Shown here in pieces: positions 32,580 through 41,935 of a stretch of DNA of 64,000 bases. The notes below the pieces were generated by a model, which was not told where the DNA came from, ran no database searches, and was given only the letters and a program-made list of their open reading frames with translations. Source of the DNA: JAKSCF01 sp028279945 (GTDB lineage: Bacteria; Bacillota; Clostridia; Peptostreptococcales; JAAYPU01). The stretch's first letter is position 1; every line of letters begins with the position of its first letter. A program made the translations under genes and the position numbers. The stretch lies in the NCBI GenBank assembly GCA_028279945.1, contig JANQMT010000078.1:1-64000 (forward strand), read 5' to 3'.

Positions 32580-34316
32580 TTAAATGACCTCCTTAATCTC
32601 CCAATTATCAACATTTGCTTGTTCTTCTATCATTTTTTTGTACAACTTACTGTCTTGCAGCAACGTCTCATGAGGACCTTTTGCAGCAACTTTTCCATCT
32701 TCCATTACAATAATTTGATCTGCTTTTACGATGGTATTCAGGTGATGGGCAATGGTAATAATCGTCTTATTTTTGCTTAAATGATCAATTGCCTTCTGAA
32801 TGAGGTATTCATTAGATGCATCAATAGCCGAGGTTGCTTCATCCAAAATAATAATGGGTGCATTTTTGAGTATCATACGCGCTATTGAAATTCTTTGTTT
32901 TTCACCGCCGGATAATTTTGCGCCTGATTCACCTACTATCGTATTATATCCTCTTGGCAGCTGCATGATCATATCATGGATTTGAGCATCTTTGGCCGCC
33001 TGAATGATTTCTTCTTTTGTTGCATCCTTTTTACCAATTCTTATATTCTCCTCTATGCTCATATTAAAAAGGAATGTTTCTTGTTGAACAACGGATACCA
33101 GCCCTGATAACGATTGCTCACTCATGTTGTTAATATCGATACCATTTATGGTGACAACTCCACTATCCGGCTCCCAAAATCTCATCAATAAATTGGCAAT
33201 GGTCGTTTTACCTGAACCGGATGCCCCAACAATAGCATTTACCGAATTCTTTTTGAATTCTAGATTCACTTGGTCTAAAACCTTATTTTCTCGTTCATAG
33301 CCAAAACTAACATCTTTAAAAACAATGCTTCCTGTTTTATAGGATATGGACAAGCTATTTTCGTAAGCAGGCTCAACATTCATCACAGAATTAATGCTGC
33401 TCACAGCATTTTGGAAAATAATTTGAATATGATGAAATGCCGTAAACTTGGCAAAAGTACTGCTGAATATGCCTCCCAGAATAACCGCTAATACAAAAGT
33501 ATCGACGCTGATTTCATGGTTACCTAAAAGCCATGAACCTACTACAGCTAACACCAGAAACCCTGCTTCCATAATCATAATAGCTAAAGTCATTGGAAAC
33601 GCTATACCTACTGTAACATTTTTTACCCAAGATATATAATCTTGCATGCTGGCCAAAACAATATTGGTTCTTTTTTCTTCTTTACTAAAAGCTTTGATAA
33701 CGGGCATAGTCGCAATGTATTCAAGCAAATCCTCCGACATTTTTTTAGTACTCTTTACGTAATGCTCAAATTTACTTGCTGCCAACTTATTAAGCAATAT
33801 TTGATAAAGAAATACTAAAGGTACAGTAGATATCAACGCTAAAGCAAGCCGCCAATCTATAATCAGTAATCCAATAGCAATTATACTTGGAATCAAAGCA
33901 GCTATGGTTATTTCAGGAAGTCCGTGTGCTAAGTATAATTCCACTTTGTCTACATCATGATTGATAATATTGGTAAGATCTCCAATTTTCCTTTTTTGGA
34001 AAAAAGAAAAAGATAATTGCTTCAAATGTTCGATCATATGGATACGGATTTTAGCTAATGATGCATACGCAGATTCATGTGCCTTCCACATTGAAAGTGC
34101 ATAAAAAAGTGCTTTTATAATCTGACATATGCCTACACCGGCCCCATATATTAATATTTTTTCTATTGTCATTTCATCATTTGTAAGCAAACTTATCATT
34201 CTGATAACGATAAAAAGGGGGACAATCCCAGCCGTCACACTAATAGCCATTAAAATTCTCGATGCCAAACTATTTCTTTTTAAATTTTTTTCTAACATTG
34301 CATGATTGTTTTTCAT
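32580..34316 (-). CDS. ABC transporter, membrane and ATPase domains fused (first subunit)
   Basis: 578 residues: about six membrane segments, then Walker A GASGSGKTT, signature LSGGEKQR, Walker B IIILDEATSAIDAS. Heterodimer partner of the next gene; this subunit keeps the canonical D-loop. Two operator-like sites precede it: a Fur-like GATATTAATTCTCATTCTCA (34333-34352) and the MarR dyad at 34417-34437. Confidence 0.88.
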   Translation of the reverse strand: MKNNHAMLEKNLKRNSLASRILMAISVTAGIVPLFIVIRMISLLTNDEMTIEKILIYGAGVGICQIIKALFYALSMWKAHESAYASLAKIRIHMIEHLKQLSFSFFQKRKIGDLTNIINHDVDKVELYLAHGLPEITIAALIPSIIAIGLLIIDWRLALALISTVPLVFLYQILLNKLAASKFEHYVKSTKKMSEDLLEYIATMPVIKAFSKEEKRTNIVLASMQDYISWVKNVTVGIAFPMTLAIMIMEAGFLVLAVVGSWLLGNHEISVDTFVLAVILGGIFSSTFAKFTAFHHIQIIFQNAVSSINSVMNVEPAYENSLSISYKTGSIVFKDVSFGYERENKVLDQVNLEFKKNSVNAIVGASGSGKTTIANLLMRFWEPDSGVVTINGIDINNMSEQSLSGLVSVVQQETFLFNMSIEENIRIGKKDATKEEIIQAAKDAQIHDMIMQLPRGYNTIVGESGAKLSGGEKQRISIARMILKNAPIIILDEATSAIDASNEYLIQKAIDHLSKNKTIITIAHHLNTIVKADQIIVMEDGKVAAKGPHETLLQDSKLYKKMIEEQANVDNWEIKEVI

Positions 34317-34332
34317 TGATTAACCTCCAGTC

Positions 34333-34352
34333 GATATTAATTCTCATTCTCA
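34333..34352. promoter_or_regulatory. Fur-box-like site before the ABC pair
   Basis: GATATTAATTCTCATTCTCA closely resembles the sites before the LysR gene (46392-46411) and nikA (45371-45390). It lies 17 bp upstream of the start at 34316. Confidence 0.45.
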
Positions 34353-34416
34353 TATGTTTTATATTTTTTTACCACCCAGACATCTTTTTCTTACAGCCGA
34401 AGGTGGCATATATCAA

Positions 34417-34437
34417 AACGTATAGTATGTATACGTT
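34417..34437. promoter_or_regulatory. MarR operator, copy before the ABC operon
   Basis: ACGTATA-GTATG-TATACGT, a perfect 7-bp dyad with a 5-nt spacer. The same dyad with the same spacer length stands before the MarR gene itself at 34912-34928. Confidence 0.65.
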
Positions 34438-34453
34438 AATATAAAAAAAATTA

Positions 34454-34903
34454 TTAGATATGTCTTTGGGCAAATTCACAAGTTTTTTCTATAAAAGTTA
34501 ATACAGTATCTAATTCATTATCATTCAATTCACATAAAAATCGAATCATATCTTCATCTGATTCTGAATGGGATTGCTCATGATTTAAGTAAGCCTTCTT
34601 CCCTTTTTCAGTTAACTCCGCTAATAATCTGGTATTATTGGTTTCATCAAGGTGTTTTGTTACCAATCCTTTTCTTTCTAATTTTTTTAAAGTCTGTGAA
34701 ATGGCACCTTTGGTTACTCCGAACTTTCTCGCTAATTCAGAAACATGTAAATCACCATAATCTCCAATCAATTTCATTATATGAATTTCACTTCTGTATA
34801 TATCTTCATCTGTACTGTAATTGTGAGGTTTTTTACCAGCATTAGCTATTAACTCCGTCATTATCATAAATTTTTCAATCGTAAGTTTTACTTTCTCATC
34901 CAT
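34454..34903 (-). CDS. MarR-family transcriptional regulator
   Basis: 149 residues with a winged helix (LHVSELARKFGVTKGAISQTLKKLERKGLV). It lies upstream of the two ABC genes on the same strand. Matching dyads on both sides of the gene (34417-34437 and 34912-34928) indicate that it represses itself and the ABC-fur operon. Confidence 0.92.
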   Translation of the reverse strand: MDEKVKLTIEKFMIMTELIANAGKKPHNYSTDEDIYRSEIHIMKLIGDYGDLHVSELARKFGVTKGAISQTLKKLERKGLVTKHLDETNNTRLLAELTEKGKKAYLNHEQSHSESDEDMIRFLCELNDNELDTVLTFIEKTCEFAQRHI

Positions 34904-34911
34904 AATTGAAT

Positions 34912-34928
34912 CGTATACTAACTATACG
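34912..34928. promoter_or_regulatory. MarR operator, copy before the marR gene
   Basis: CGTATA-CTAAC-TATACG, a dyad with 5-nt spacer, 9 bp upstream of the start at 34903. Confidence 0.65.
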
Positions 34929-35003
34929 TTAATGTCAACCCTTTTCTTCAGAAATTTATAAAACTTTTTAAATTAAACCTGTTTTCCAACCGTTCTTTTA
35001 TCC

Positions 35004-36128
35004 TCAGCCCATTTTGTCTATGGATAAAGAATTTACAAACTGTCTTCCAATGTCCGTAGACTTAATAATGCCTTCTTCATTAATGTTTATATATTTATTC
35101 TCTAAAGACGTATTCAATATCTTATTTAAAAGTGCCTTATTCCAATGAAGATGGTCATGAATGGTATCCATAGACGATTCACTTTTTTCGGCTTCTGTAT
35201 TTTCATGGTGTATGATATGCATGAGAAAAGATATATTTGCATAATGATATTTTTGTTTTTTTCTTCGACTAATGGTAGCTACCAAACCTCTATCAGGCGC
35301 GAAGATAAATACTATGAAAAAAACAATTCCTATTACTACAGCCATACTTCCTGCTATAGCCACATCAAAAAATATGGCCAGCCAATATCCCAATAAAGTA
35401 CTCACCACGCCTATGCCTATGCTTAAAAATATCATTTTCTTTAAATCATCGGTTAGCAAATACGCCGCTGCAGGCGGCCCTACCATAAAGGCAATCACTA
35501 AGATTGCGCCAACAGAATCAAAAGCCCCTACTGCAGTAATCGATATCAGAGACATCAATGAATAGTGAATAAAAGCAGGAGAAAACCCTAATACCGCAGC
35601 CAGCTTAGCATCAAAAGTAGATATTTTAAGTTCTTTGTAATATAAAGTTACATAGATGATGTTGAGGATAAGTATACCGGTCATAACGTATAGGCCTTTT
35701 GGACCTATATCTACCCCGGCTACAATCCATCTATTGAATGGAGCAAATGCAATTTCACCTAATAATACAGCATCTATATCCAAATGTACATCCTCAGCAT
35801 ACAGGCTTATTAGGATCACCCCTATGCTGAATAAAAAAGGAAAAATTAATCCAATAGACGCGTCCTCACTTATAAGTTTGGTGTTGGTGATCACCTCTAC
35901 CAGGTACACCGTCAAGGTTCCCATTAGCGCTGCACCTAATATCAGCCAAGGCGAAGTAAGCTCATGGGTAATAAAAAATGCCAGCACAATGCCTAACAAA
36001 ATCGTATGGCTTATTGCATCTGCCATCATTGACATTTTTCTTAAAACAAGAAATACACCTGGGATCACACAGGCTGCAGAAACCACTATGGCTATTAATT
36101 GTATTTCAATTTGAGGACTCAAGCACAT
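35004..36128 (-). CDS. Metal ABC transporter permease with C-terminal winged-helix-like extension
   Basis: 374 residues, ~90 more than a normal ZnuB/TroD/SitD permease. Residues ~1-275 are the multi-span permease (AACVIPGVFLVLRKMSMMADAISHTIL at the start). Residues ~290-374 are soluble and His/Glu-rich (MHIIHHENTEAEKSES, then HWNKALLNKIL and an INEEGIIKSTDIGRQFV wing-like end), similar to the DNA-binding half of DtxR/MntR proteins. Gene order SBP-ATPase-permease-permease matches SitABCD/TroABCD manganese-iron importers. Whether the tail binds DNA or metal is unknown. Confidence 0.85.
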   Translation of the reverse strand: MCLSPQIEIQLIAIVVSAACVIPGVFLVLRKMSMMADAISHTILLGIVLAFFITHELTSPWLILGAALMGTLTVYLVEVITNTKLISEDASIGLIFPFLFSIGVILISLYAEDVHLDIDAVLLGEIAFAPFNRWIVAGVDIGPKGLYVMTGILILNIIYVTLYYKELKISTFDAKLAAVLGFSPAFIHYSLMSLISITAVGAFDSVGAILVIAFMVGPPAAAYLLTDDLKKMIFLSIGIGVVSTLLGYWLAIFFDVAIAGSMAVVIGIVFFIVFIFAPDRGLVATISRRKKQKYHYANISFLMHIIHHENTEAEKSESSMDTIHDHLHWNKALLNKILNTSLENKYININEEGIIKSTDIGRQFVNSLSIDKMG

Positions 36129-36136
36129 TCCCTCCC

Positions 36137-37048
36137 TTAATAAGGCTCATTTTTCGATTGAATCAACCTCTTTTTATTTCGATATTCTCTTACTTTTTTC
36201 CAAACTAATCCTCGATTAGGTGCAAAGAACAATGACATAAATGCCAAAATAGTAATGACAACTACAATAATTGGACCTGTAGGCATATTATTTTTTCCAG
36301 CACTTATTAAAGTCCCCAAAATGCCTGCTATTGCTCCAAAGCATGATGATAAAATAACCATAGAAGATAGCTTATCTGTCCATTGCCTCGCTGCAACCCC
36401 AGGTGCTACTAACATTGCACTCATTAAGACAACTCCTACTGTTTGCAGCCCAACAATAATAGAAATAACAATAAGCGTGGTCAGTATAAAATCCAGTTTT
36501 GAAGTGGAAAAACCTATGGTATCTGAATAGTTGGGGTCAAAACTTAGTAATTTAAACTCTTTCCAAAATAATATAATTGTCAGTAATATGAGAACAGATA
36601 CAATACTTATCAATATGACATCTCTTTGCAGCATGGTTGAAGCTTGACCAAATAAAAACTTTTCCAGACCGGCTTGATTTGAATTTGGTATCTTTTGAAT
36701 ATAGGTCAATATCACTAATCCAAAACCGAAAAAAACAGCTAAAATCATGGCTAATGCATTGTCATATTTTACTCTGCTCAATCGGTTAATATTAACTATG
36801 ATAAATGTGGCCAACCATCCCGCAATTAAAGCGCCTAGCAATAACCACTCAATTTTTTTTGACCCTGTGATTAAAAAAGATAATCCAATCCCCGGCAAAG
36901 CAGCATGGGATACGGCATCCCCAATGAGGCTTTGTTTTCGCAGTACTGCATAACATCCGATAGCACCACTGGTAACACCCAGAAACGCCGCACCTAATGC
37001 TACTATTCTTAAGGTATAATCAGAAAAAATATAAAAAAACAGTTCCAT
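36137..37048 (-). CDS. Metal ABC transporter permease
   Basis: 303 residues, about eight membrane segments; ABC-3 family marks GAIGCYAVLRKQSLIGDAVSHAALPGIG near residue 28 and LLSFDPNYSDTIGF. It pairs with the second permease and the ATPase to move Mn2+, Zn2+ or Fe2+. It abuts the ATPase gene with no gap. Confidence 0.92.
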   Translation of the reverse strand: MELFFYIFSDYTLRIVALGAAFLGVTSGAIGCYAVLRKQSLIGDAVSHAALPGIGLSFLITGSKKIEWLLLGALIAGWLATFIIVNINRLSRVKYDNALAMILAVFFGFGLVILTYIQKIPNSNQAGLEKFLFGQASTMLQRDVILISIVSVLILLTIILFWKEFKLLSFDPNYSDTIGFSTSKLDFILTTLIVISIIVGLQTVGVVLMSAMLVAPGVAARQWTDKLSSMVILSSCFGAIAGILGTLISAGKNNMPTGPIIVVVITILAFMSLFFAPNRGLVWKKVREYRNKKRLIQSKNEPY

Positions 37049-37798
37049 TTACATCACATTCCCATTTTTTCTATAAAAGTTATCAATTGCACCTCTGTAG
37101 GTCTTTTTTAGATTTTCTTCAGAAAAAACATCCTTTATCTTGCCACAATCAATGACTGTGGTATTTAATAAGGTGACCCAATCAAAATATTCCGGTACGG
37201 TCTGTAAATCGTGATGTACCACTACAAGCGTTTTATTCCTATCCTTTAACTCTGCAAGCAGCTTGACGATTGCTTTCTCTGTTTTAGCATCAACACCTTG
37301 AAAAGGTTCATCCATAAAATAGATATCGGCATCCTGCACCAAAGCCCTTGCTAAAAATACTCTTTGCTGCTGTCCTCCGGAAAGTTGGCTGATTTGCCTA
37401 TCTGAATAATTTAACATCCCTACTTTTTCAATAGCTTCAATGGCTTTTTCTTTATGTTCTTTTCTTGGGCGCCTTATCCATCCCAGGCTGCCATAAGTCC
37501 CCATTGTGACAACATCCAATACACTGGTTGGAAAATCCCAGTCCACACTTCCTCTTTGAGGTACATAACCAACTCTTTTTCTATTATCTTGGTAGGATTC
37601 TCCCCAAAAGAGAATCCTACCGGTAAGAGGTTTCACAAGATTTAAAATAGCTTTGATTAAAGTTGATTTTCCAGCTCCATTAGGTCCAACGATTGCCATT
37701 AAAACCCCTGTAGGTATTTGCACATCAATATCCCATAATACAGGTTTTTTATAATAAGCCACTGTTAGATCATTGACTTCAACCGCTATGTTACTCAT
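37049..37798 (-). CDS. Metal ABC transporter ATP-binding protein
   Basis: 249 residues: Walker A GPNGAGKST near 41, Q-loop VPQRGSVDWDFP typical of the Mn/Zn group, signature LSGGQQQR, Walker B IYFMDEPFQGVD. Cytoplasmic energising subunit for the two permeases. Confidence 0.94.
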   Translation of the reverse strand: MSNIAVEVNDLTVAYYKKPVLWDIDVQIPTGVLMAIVGPNGAGKSTLIKAILNLVKPLTGRILFWGESYQDNRKRVGYVPQRGSVDWDFPTSVLDVVTMGTYGSLGWIRRPRKEHKEKAIEAIEKVGMLNYSDRQISQLSGGQQQRVFLARALVQDADIYFMDEPFQGVDAKTEKAIVKLLAELKDRNKTLVVVHHDLQTVPEYFDWVTLLNTTVIDCGKIKDVFSEENLKKTYRGAIDNFYRKNGNVM

Positions 37799-37808
37799 CT
37801 TAATCCTC

Positions 37809-38741
37809 CTATCTTGTCAATGCATCTACTATTGTATCCACATTATGTTTTACGGTTCCTAAGTAAGTACCTGCTTCACTGCCAGGATCTCCCAGCGAGT
37901 CAGAGAAAAGTTCTCCCCCAATTTCTACATTAAACCCTCTTGCCAAAACTGCATCTTGTAATGCTTCTACATTTTTAGGCGGTACAGACGATTCAATAAA
38001 TATTGCAGGTATTTTATATGCAGTTATATAATCCGCCAAATTAATCACATCAGCAGTTCCCGCTTCTGTTGCGGTACTCAATCCTTGAAGACCTTTTACT
38101 TCAAACCCGTATCCATCTCCAAAATAACCAAATGCATCATGGGCTGTTATTAATACTCTTTTTGCCGGAGGCACTTCTGATACTCTTTTTTTCACATATT
38201 CGTGAAGCTGTTCTAATTCTTTAATATAACTTTCTGCATTTAGTTTGTATGTTTCAGAATTTTTCTCATCCATATCTCTTAATGTCTTTTCGATCTCTGA
38301 AACTACTTCAATCCAAAGTTCCACATTAAACCAAACGTGAGGATCATGAGATCCATAGTTATCTTCTCCTTCAATCAGCTTATCCTCAGAAATAATTTCT
38401 GCTACACCTACGGTCGTAATATTTTGTTTGACCATATTCTCAAAGATTTCTCCCATTTTCCCTTCTAAATGAAATCCATTATATAGAATAAGGTCCGCCT
38501 GCTGCATTTTGTTAACGTCTCCTGCACTTGCTTTGTATAAATGTGGATCTATTCCAGGTCCCATTAATCCTTCTACCTTTACTTCATCGCCTCCGATAAC
38601 TTTAACGGCATCAGCCAGCATAGTTGTTGTAGCTACAACCTTTAACTTTCCTGTATCCTCATTCATAGATGGATTGCCGCAGCCTGAAAATAATATGCAT
38701 ACAGTTATCATAATGCTCACAATCAAAGTTAATTTTTTCAT
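37809..38741 (-). CDS. Metal ABC transporter substrate-binding lipoprotein (TroA/SitA-like)
   Basis: 310 residues. Signal peptide with lipobox FSGCG (Cys near 21). Cluster A-I metal-binding protein with ligand candidates His in PGIDPHLYKA, His in SHDPHVWFN, Glu in AIFIESSVPP and Asp in LFSDSLGDPG. There is no His-rich loop like that of high-affinity Zn binders, which favours Mn or Fe (inference). Likely under the two TTAGT-N4-ACTAA operators upstream. Confidence 0.92.
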   Translation of the reverse strand: MKKLTLIVSIMITVCILFSGCGNPSMNEDTGKLKVVATTTMLADAVKVIGGDEVKVEGLMGPGIDPHLYKASAGDVNKMQQADLILYNGFHLEGKMGEIFENMVKQNITTVGVAEIISEDKLIEGEDNYGSHDPHVWFNVELWIEVVSEIEKTLRDMDEKNSETYKLNAESYIKELEQLHEYVKKRVSEVPPAKRVLITAHDAFGYFGDGYGFEVKGLQGLSTATEAGTADVINLADYITAYKIPAIFIESSVPPKNVEALQDAVLARGFNVEIGGELFSDSLGDPGSEAGTYLGTVKHNVDTIVDALTR

Positions 38742-38805
38742 GATCCTATTTCCCCCTTTTAAATAAACTTAATGTTTTCATAACAAGACATGTATCAATA
38801 GATTT

Positions 38806-38819
38806 TTAGTCGCGACTAA
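38806..38819. promoter_or_regulatory. Metalloregulator-type operator 1
   Basis: TTAGTCGCGACTAA is a perfect palindrome 65 bp upstream of the metal-binding lipoprotein gene. Its symmetry resembles DtxR/MntR-family operators. Confidence 0.6.
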
Positions 38820-38850
38820 CTTTACAATGAACATAATATGTATTTATAAT

Positions 38851-38864
38851 TTAGTTGTGACTAA
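38851..38864. promoter_or_regulatory. Metalloregulator-type operator 2
   Basis: TTAGTTGTGACTAA, the same arms as operator 1, 45 bp further upstream. Two copies make a true regulatory role likely. Confidence 0.6.
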
Positions 38865-38898
38865 AAATTTGAAAATAATCTGGGTTTAAGTCAAAAAA

Positions 38899-38928
38899 AA
38901 TGAAACCTCTCAATTGGATGGTTTCATT
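38899..38928 (-). terminator. Terminator after the MATE gene
   Basis: AATGAAACC/GGTTTCATT stem followed by eight T on the minus strand, 22 bp past the MATE stop. Confidence 0.88.
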
Positions 38929-38950
38929 AATTCAATTTAATATACGCCTT

Positions 38951-40264
38951 CTAGAAAAATACATCTCGTTCTAAACGGTTTTTATATAGGTATAATATAA
39001 TGCTCCTGCTAAAACTAAAAATCATAAAGGCCAGCCATAGACCATGGTTATCAAGCATTGGTATTGCTAAAATATATACAACAATAAATGCTGTTAATGA
39101 AATAATCATAGAATTTCTTATAGCGCCTGTATAGGTACACCCTGTGAAAATTCCATAGTATACCAGTCCAAAGCCTATTATAAATGGAAATGCTACGAGC
39201 CAAAGCCGATAGTTCATCGCTATTATTATGACTTCCTGAATATCTGTAAATAAATATATCATATCATCCACAAAAAACAGAAGTACTATTGTAAGTGCAC
39301 CGCTAAGCAGTAAAGTACATACGGTGGCTGTCCTAAGTAAAGTTTTATATGCTTCCGCATCTTTTTCTCCCACTGCTTTGCCGGCATAAACACTGGCTGC
39401 ATTGGCAAATCCATCATAAAGATAGGCTATAATATATTGAATCTGGAAGAGTACCGCATTGGCTGCAAGTATACCTTTTCCCAATGAGCTTCCCCTTGCA
39501 ACAAACATATTGGTCATAATTAATAAACAGAGCGTCCGAATAAAAAGATCTGTGTTGACAACCATAATTTTTCTATAAGCAGCCTTATTAAAAATGGCAC
39601 TTGAATATTTAAATATCTTTTTATAATCCAGCCTTCTGCTTATAAGTGCAGTTCCCAGCACAAAGCCGTAGATTTGTGATATTAAGGTTGCCACTGCTAC
39701 GCCATATACACTCAGCTCTAAAACAACCACAAAAACTATATTTAAAATAATATTTAAAACATTGGTTGACACTTGTAAAAACAAGGTTTCTTTAACATGC
39801 TTCCTCCCCATTAACCACCCTAAATTTACATAACCTATTAGTACAAAGGGAGCACCCCATACAAGGATATTAAAATATGTAAGGGCTGATGCAACGACAT
39901 CTTGCTCCGGTCTAAATAAAAGCATCGCCCCTTCTCGAATTGGATACTGCAATAGAATAAATAGACAGCCAATGAGTATGGCAATACTTACAGGTCTAAA
40001 ATATGCATAAAGGCTATCCTTTTCTGCCCTTGTTCCCAGGGATTGTGCTGAAAATCCCGATGTACTGACCCTTAGGAATCCAAAAATCCAATACATGGTA
40101 TTAAATATTACGGCGCCAATTGCTGCACCGCCCATAAAGGACGGATCATCAAGCCTTCCAAGAACAGCAGTATCTACAGCCCCCAATAAAGGCTGCGTAA
40201 CGGTTGAGATAACAAAGGGTATAGCCAAAGCTAAGTATTGCCTGTAATCCAGTTGTTTCTCCAT
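38951..40264 (-). CDS. MATE-family efflux transporter (DinF-like)
   Basis: 437 residues, 12 membrane segments in two repeated halves (AIPFVISTVTQPLLGAVDTAVLGRL at the start). MATE carriers export cationic drugs, metabolites or siderophore-like compounds in exchange for Na+ or H+. It follows nikE by 76 bp on the same strand; export of a metal ligand that the Nik-type system re-imports is a possibility but only context supports it. Confidence 0.92.
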   Translation of the reverse strand: MEKQLDYRQYLALAIPFVISTVTQPLLGAVDTAVLGRLDDPSFMGGAAIGAVIFNTMYWIFGFLRVSTSGFSAQSLGTRAEKDSLYAYFRPVSIAILIGCLFILLQYPIREGAMLLFRPEQDVVASALTYFNILVWGAPFVLIGYVNLGWLMGRKHVKETLFLQVSTNVLNIILNIVFVVVLELSVYGVAVATLISQIYGFVLGTALISRRLDYKKIFKYSSAIFNKAAYRKIMVVNTDLFIRTLCLLIMTNMFVARGSSLGKGILAANAVLFQIQYIIAYLYDGFANAASVYAGKAVGEKDAEAYKTLLRTATVCTLLLSGALTIVLLFFVDDMIYLFTDIQEVIIIAMNYRLWLVAFPFIIGFGLVYYGIFTGCTYTGAIRNSMIISLTAFIVVYILAIPMLDNHGLWLAFMIFSFSRSIILYLYKNRLERDVFF

Positions 40265-40340
40265 TATTACCCTCTGTATAATGAACTCATAGAAATGTCA
40301 TTATACTTTGCCTTTCTGATTTTATTTTCTCTATATGCTC

Positions 40341-41120
40341 TTAACCGCAAACCTCCAGTAAGGCCTTTGAATACGCATTCTTTATATTCTTCAATTCATA
40401 AATATCGTCAACCTGCTCTACAATCTCTCCATCTTTAAAGAATAACACCTTATCACAAATATAAGTTACGGTTAATAAATCATGGGTGATAAATATATAT
40501 GATAGCTTTTCCTTTTCTTTGAGTTCAATGAGCAAATCTAAAATCTGAAATTGTATGGATACATCAAGAGAACTGACTGCTTCATCCAGCAGTAGAATTT
40601 TGGGATTGGTTGAGATTGCCCTTGCTATACAAACTCTTTGCAATTGTCCTCCGCTTAGCTCATGGGGATAACGATTTAAAAATTCTTTGTTTAGTCCTAC
40701 TTTTTCTAGAAGCACGATGATATTCTGCTCCATTTCTTTTTTTGACAATCCGGACCCTCGAAGGGGTTCTTCAATAATCTGTTTAACCTTCATTCTTGGA
40801 TTTACGCTGGATACATAATCTTGAAATACAATACCAATCTTTTTTCGATGGTCTTTTCCAAAGCGGCTTCCATAAAATGTAATGCTTCCTTGATCTGCTT
40901 TGGCAAGGCCCACAATAATTTTTCCTAATGTGCTTTTCCCGCTTCCTGATTCTCCAATAATGCCGAGGCACTGCCCCTCTCCAAGCTCTAGGGATACACC
41001 CTTTAGAACATGCTGTTTTCCTTTGGTAAAAATTCCTTTTGAGATTGGAAAACTTTTATGAATATCTTTTACTTTTAGGAGCGTCTCGTTACTGCTTTTC
41101 TTATAAAATTGACTTTTCAC
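40341..41120 (-). CDS. nikE: Nickel/peptide ABC transporter ATPase, NikE-like
   Basis: About 259 residues from GTG 41120 (GAGGAGGGG upstream), overlapping the nikD-like stop by 4 bp as GTGA. Walker A GESGSGKST, signature LSGGQLQR, Walker B ILLLDEAVSSLDVS. Second ATPase of the five-gene importer. Confidence 0.88.
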   Translation of the reverse strand: MKSQFYKKSSNETLLKVKDIHKSFPISKGIFTKGKQHVLKGVSLELGEGQCLGIIGESGSGKSTLGKIIVGLAKADQGSITFYGSRFGKDHRKKIGIVFQDYVSSVNPRMKVKQIIEEPLRGSGLSKKEMEQNIIVLLEKVGLNKEFLNRYPHELSGGQLQRVCIARAISTNPKILLLDEAVSSLDVSIQFQILDLLIELKEKEKLSYIFITHDLLTVTYICDKVLFFKDGEIVEQVDDIYELKNIKNAYSKALLEVCG

Positions 41121-41935
41121 AAGCTTTCCCCTCCTCGGATACATACTTTAAAACGCTCTATAACTCTTGATCTGGTTCCAACAAGATGCTTTGTTTCTTG
41201 ATTGTTTGGATTATTTACAATCTCCTCTACCGTACCCTTTTCTACAATCCTTCCTTTTTTTAGAACTATAATCTCATCGGCTATTTGGGACAGGACTCCC
41301 AAATCATGGGTAATAAAAATCATTGAGACATTTAAATTTTTCCGTAAAAGTACAAATTCCTTAATAACCTCTGCTTGATTAATACTATCAATAGCTGTTG
41401 TTGGCTCATCGGCAATAATAAGTGCAGGATCAAGGGCTATCGCTATACCGATCATAATTCTTTGGAGCATACCCCCGCTTAATTCATGGGGATATTTTCC
41501 AAGTATGTCTTTCCCCCCATTTATTTTAAGCCTATTTATCACATCCAAAGCCATGTCTTTAGCCTCTTTTTTACTCATATTTTTATGATTGCGAAATGTC
41601 TCTATCATTTGATTTTCAATAGTAAAAAGCGGATCAAAGGCGGTCATTGGATTTTGAACCACAACTGTAATATCCTTTCCACGAATATCTCTTTTTTGTT
41701 TCTTATTCATATGGAGAAGATGTACATCTTTAAAAACAGCCGTTCCTTCTACACGAAAATTATCATCCAACATACCTGTTAACGCCTTCCAAGCCATGCT
41801 TTTACCGCTGCCCGAATCACCCAAAAAACCAAGACAAGTATTTTCTTTGAGCTGAAAAGAAATATCATCTAAAATCTGTACATCCTTTTTCTTGTCCTTA
41901 AAGTACACATTTAGATTTTTAACATCCAATATCAT
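41117..41935 (-). CDS. nikD: Nickel/peptide ABC transporter ATPase, NikD-like
   Basis: 272 residues: Walker A GDSGSGKSM (final threonine/serine replaced by methionine after the serine), signature LSGGMLQR, Walker B LIIADEPTTAID. Its start overlaps the end of the permease gene by 4 bp. Confidence 0.88.
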   Translation of the reverse strand: MILDVKNLNVYFKDKKKDVQILDDISFQLKENTCLGFLGDSGSGKSMAWKALTGMLDDNFRVEGTAVFKDVHLLHMNKKQKRDIRGKDITVVVQNPMTAFDPLFTIENQMIETFRNHKNMSKKEAKDMALDVINRLKINGGKDILGKYPHELSGGMLQRIMIGIAIALDPALIIADEPTTAIDSINQAEVIKEFVLLRKNLNVSMIFITHDLGVLSQIADEIIVLKKGRIVEKGTVEEIVNNPNNQETKHLVGTRSRVIERFKVCIRGGESL

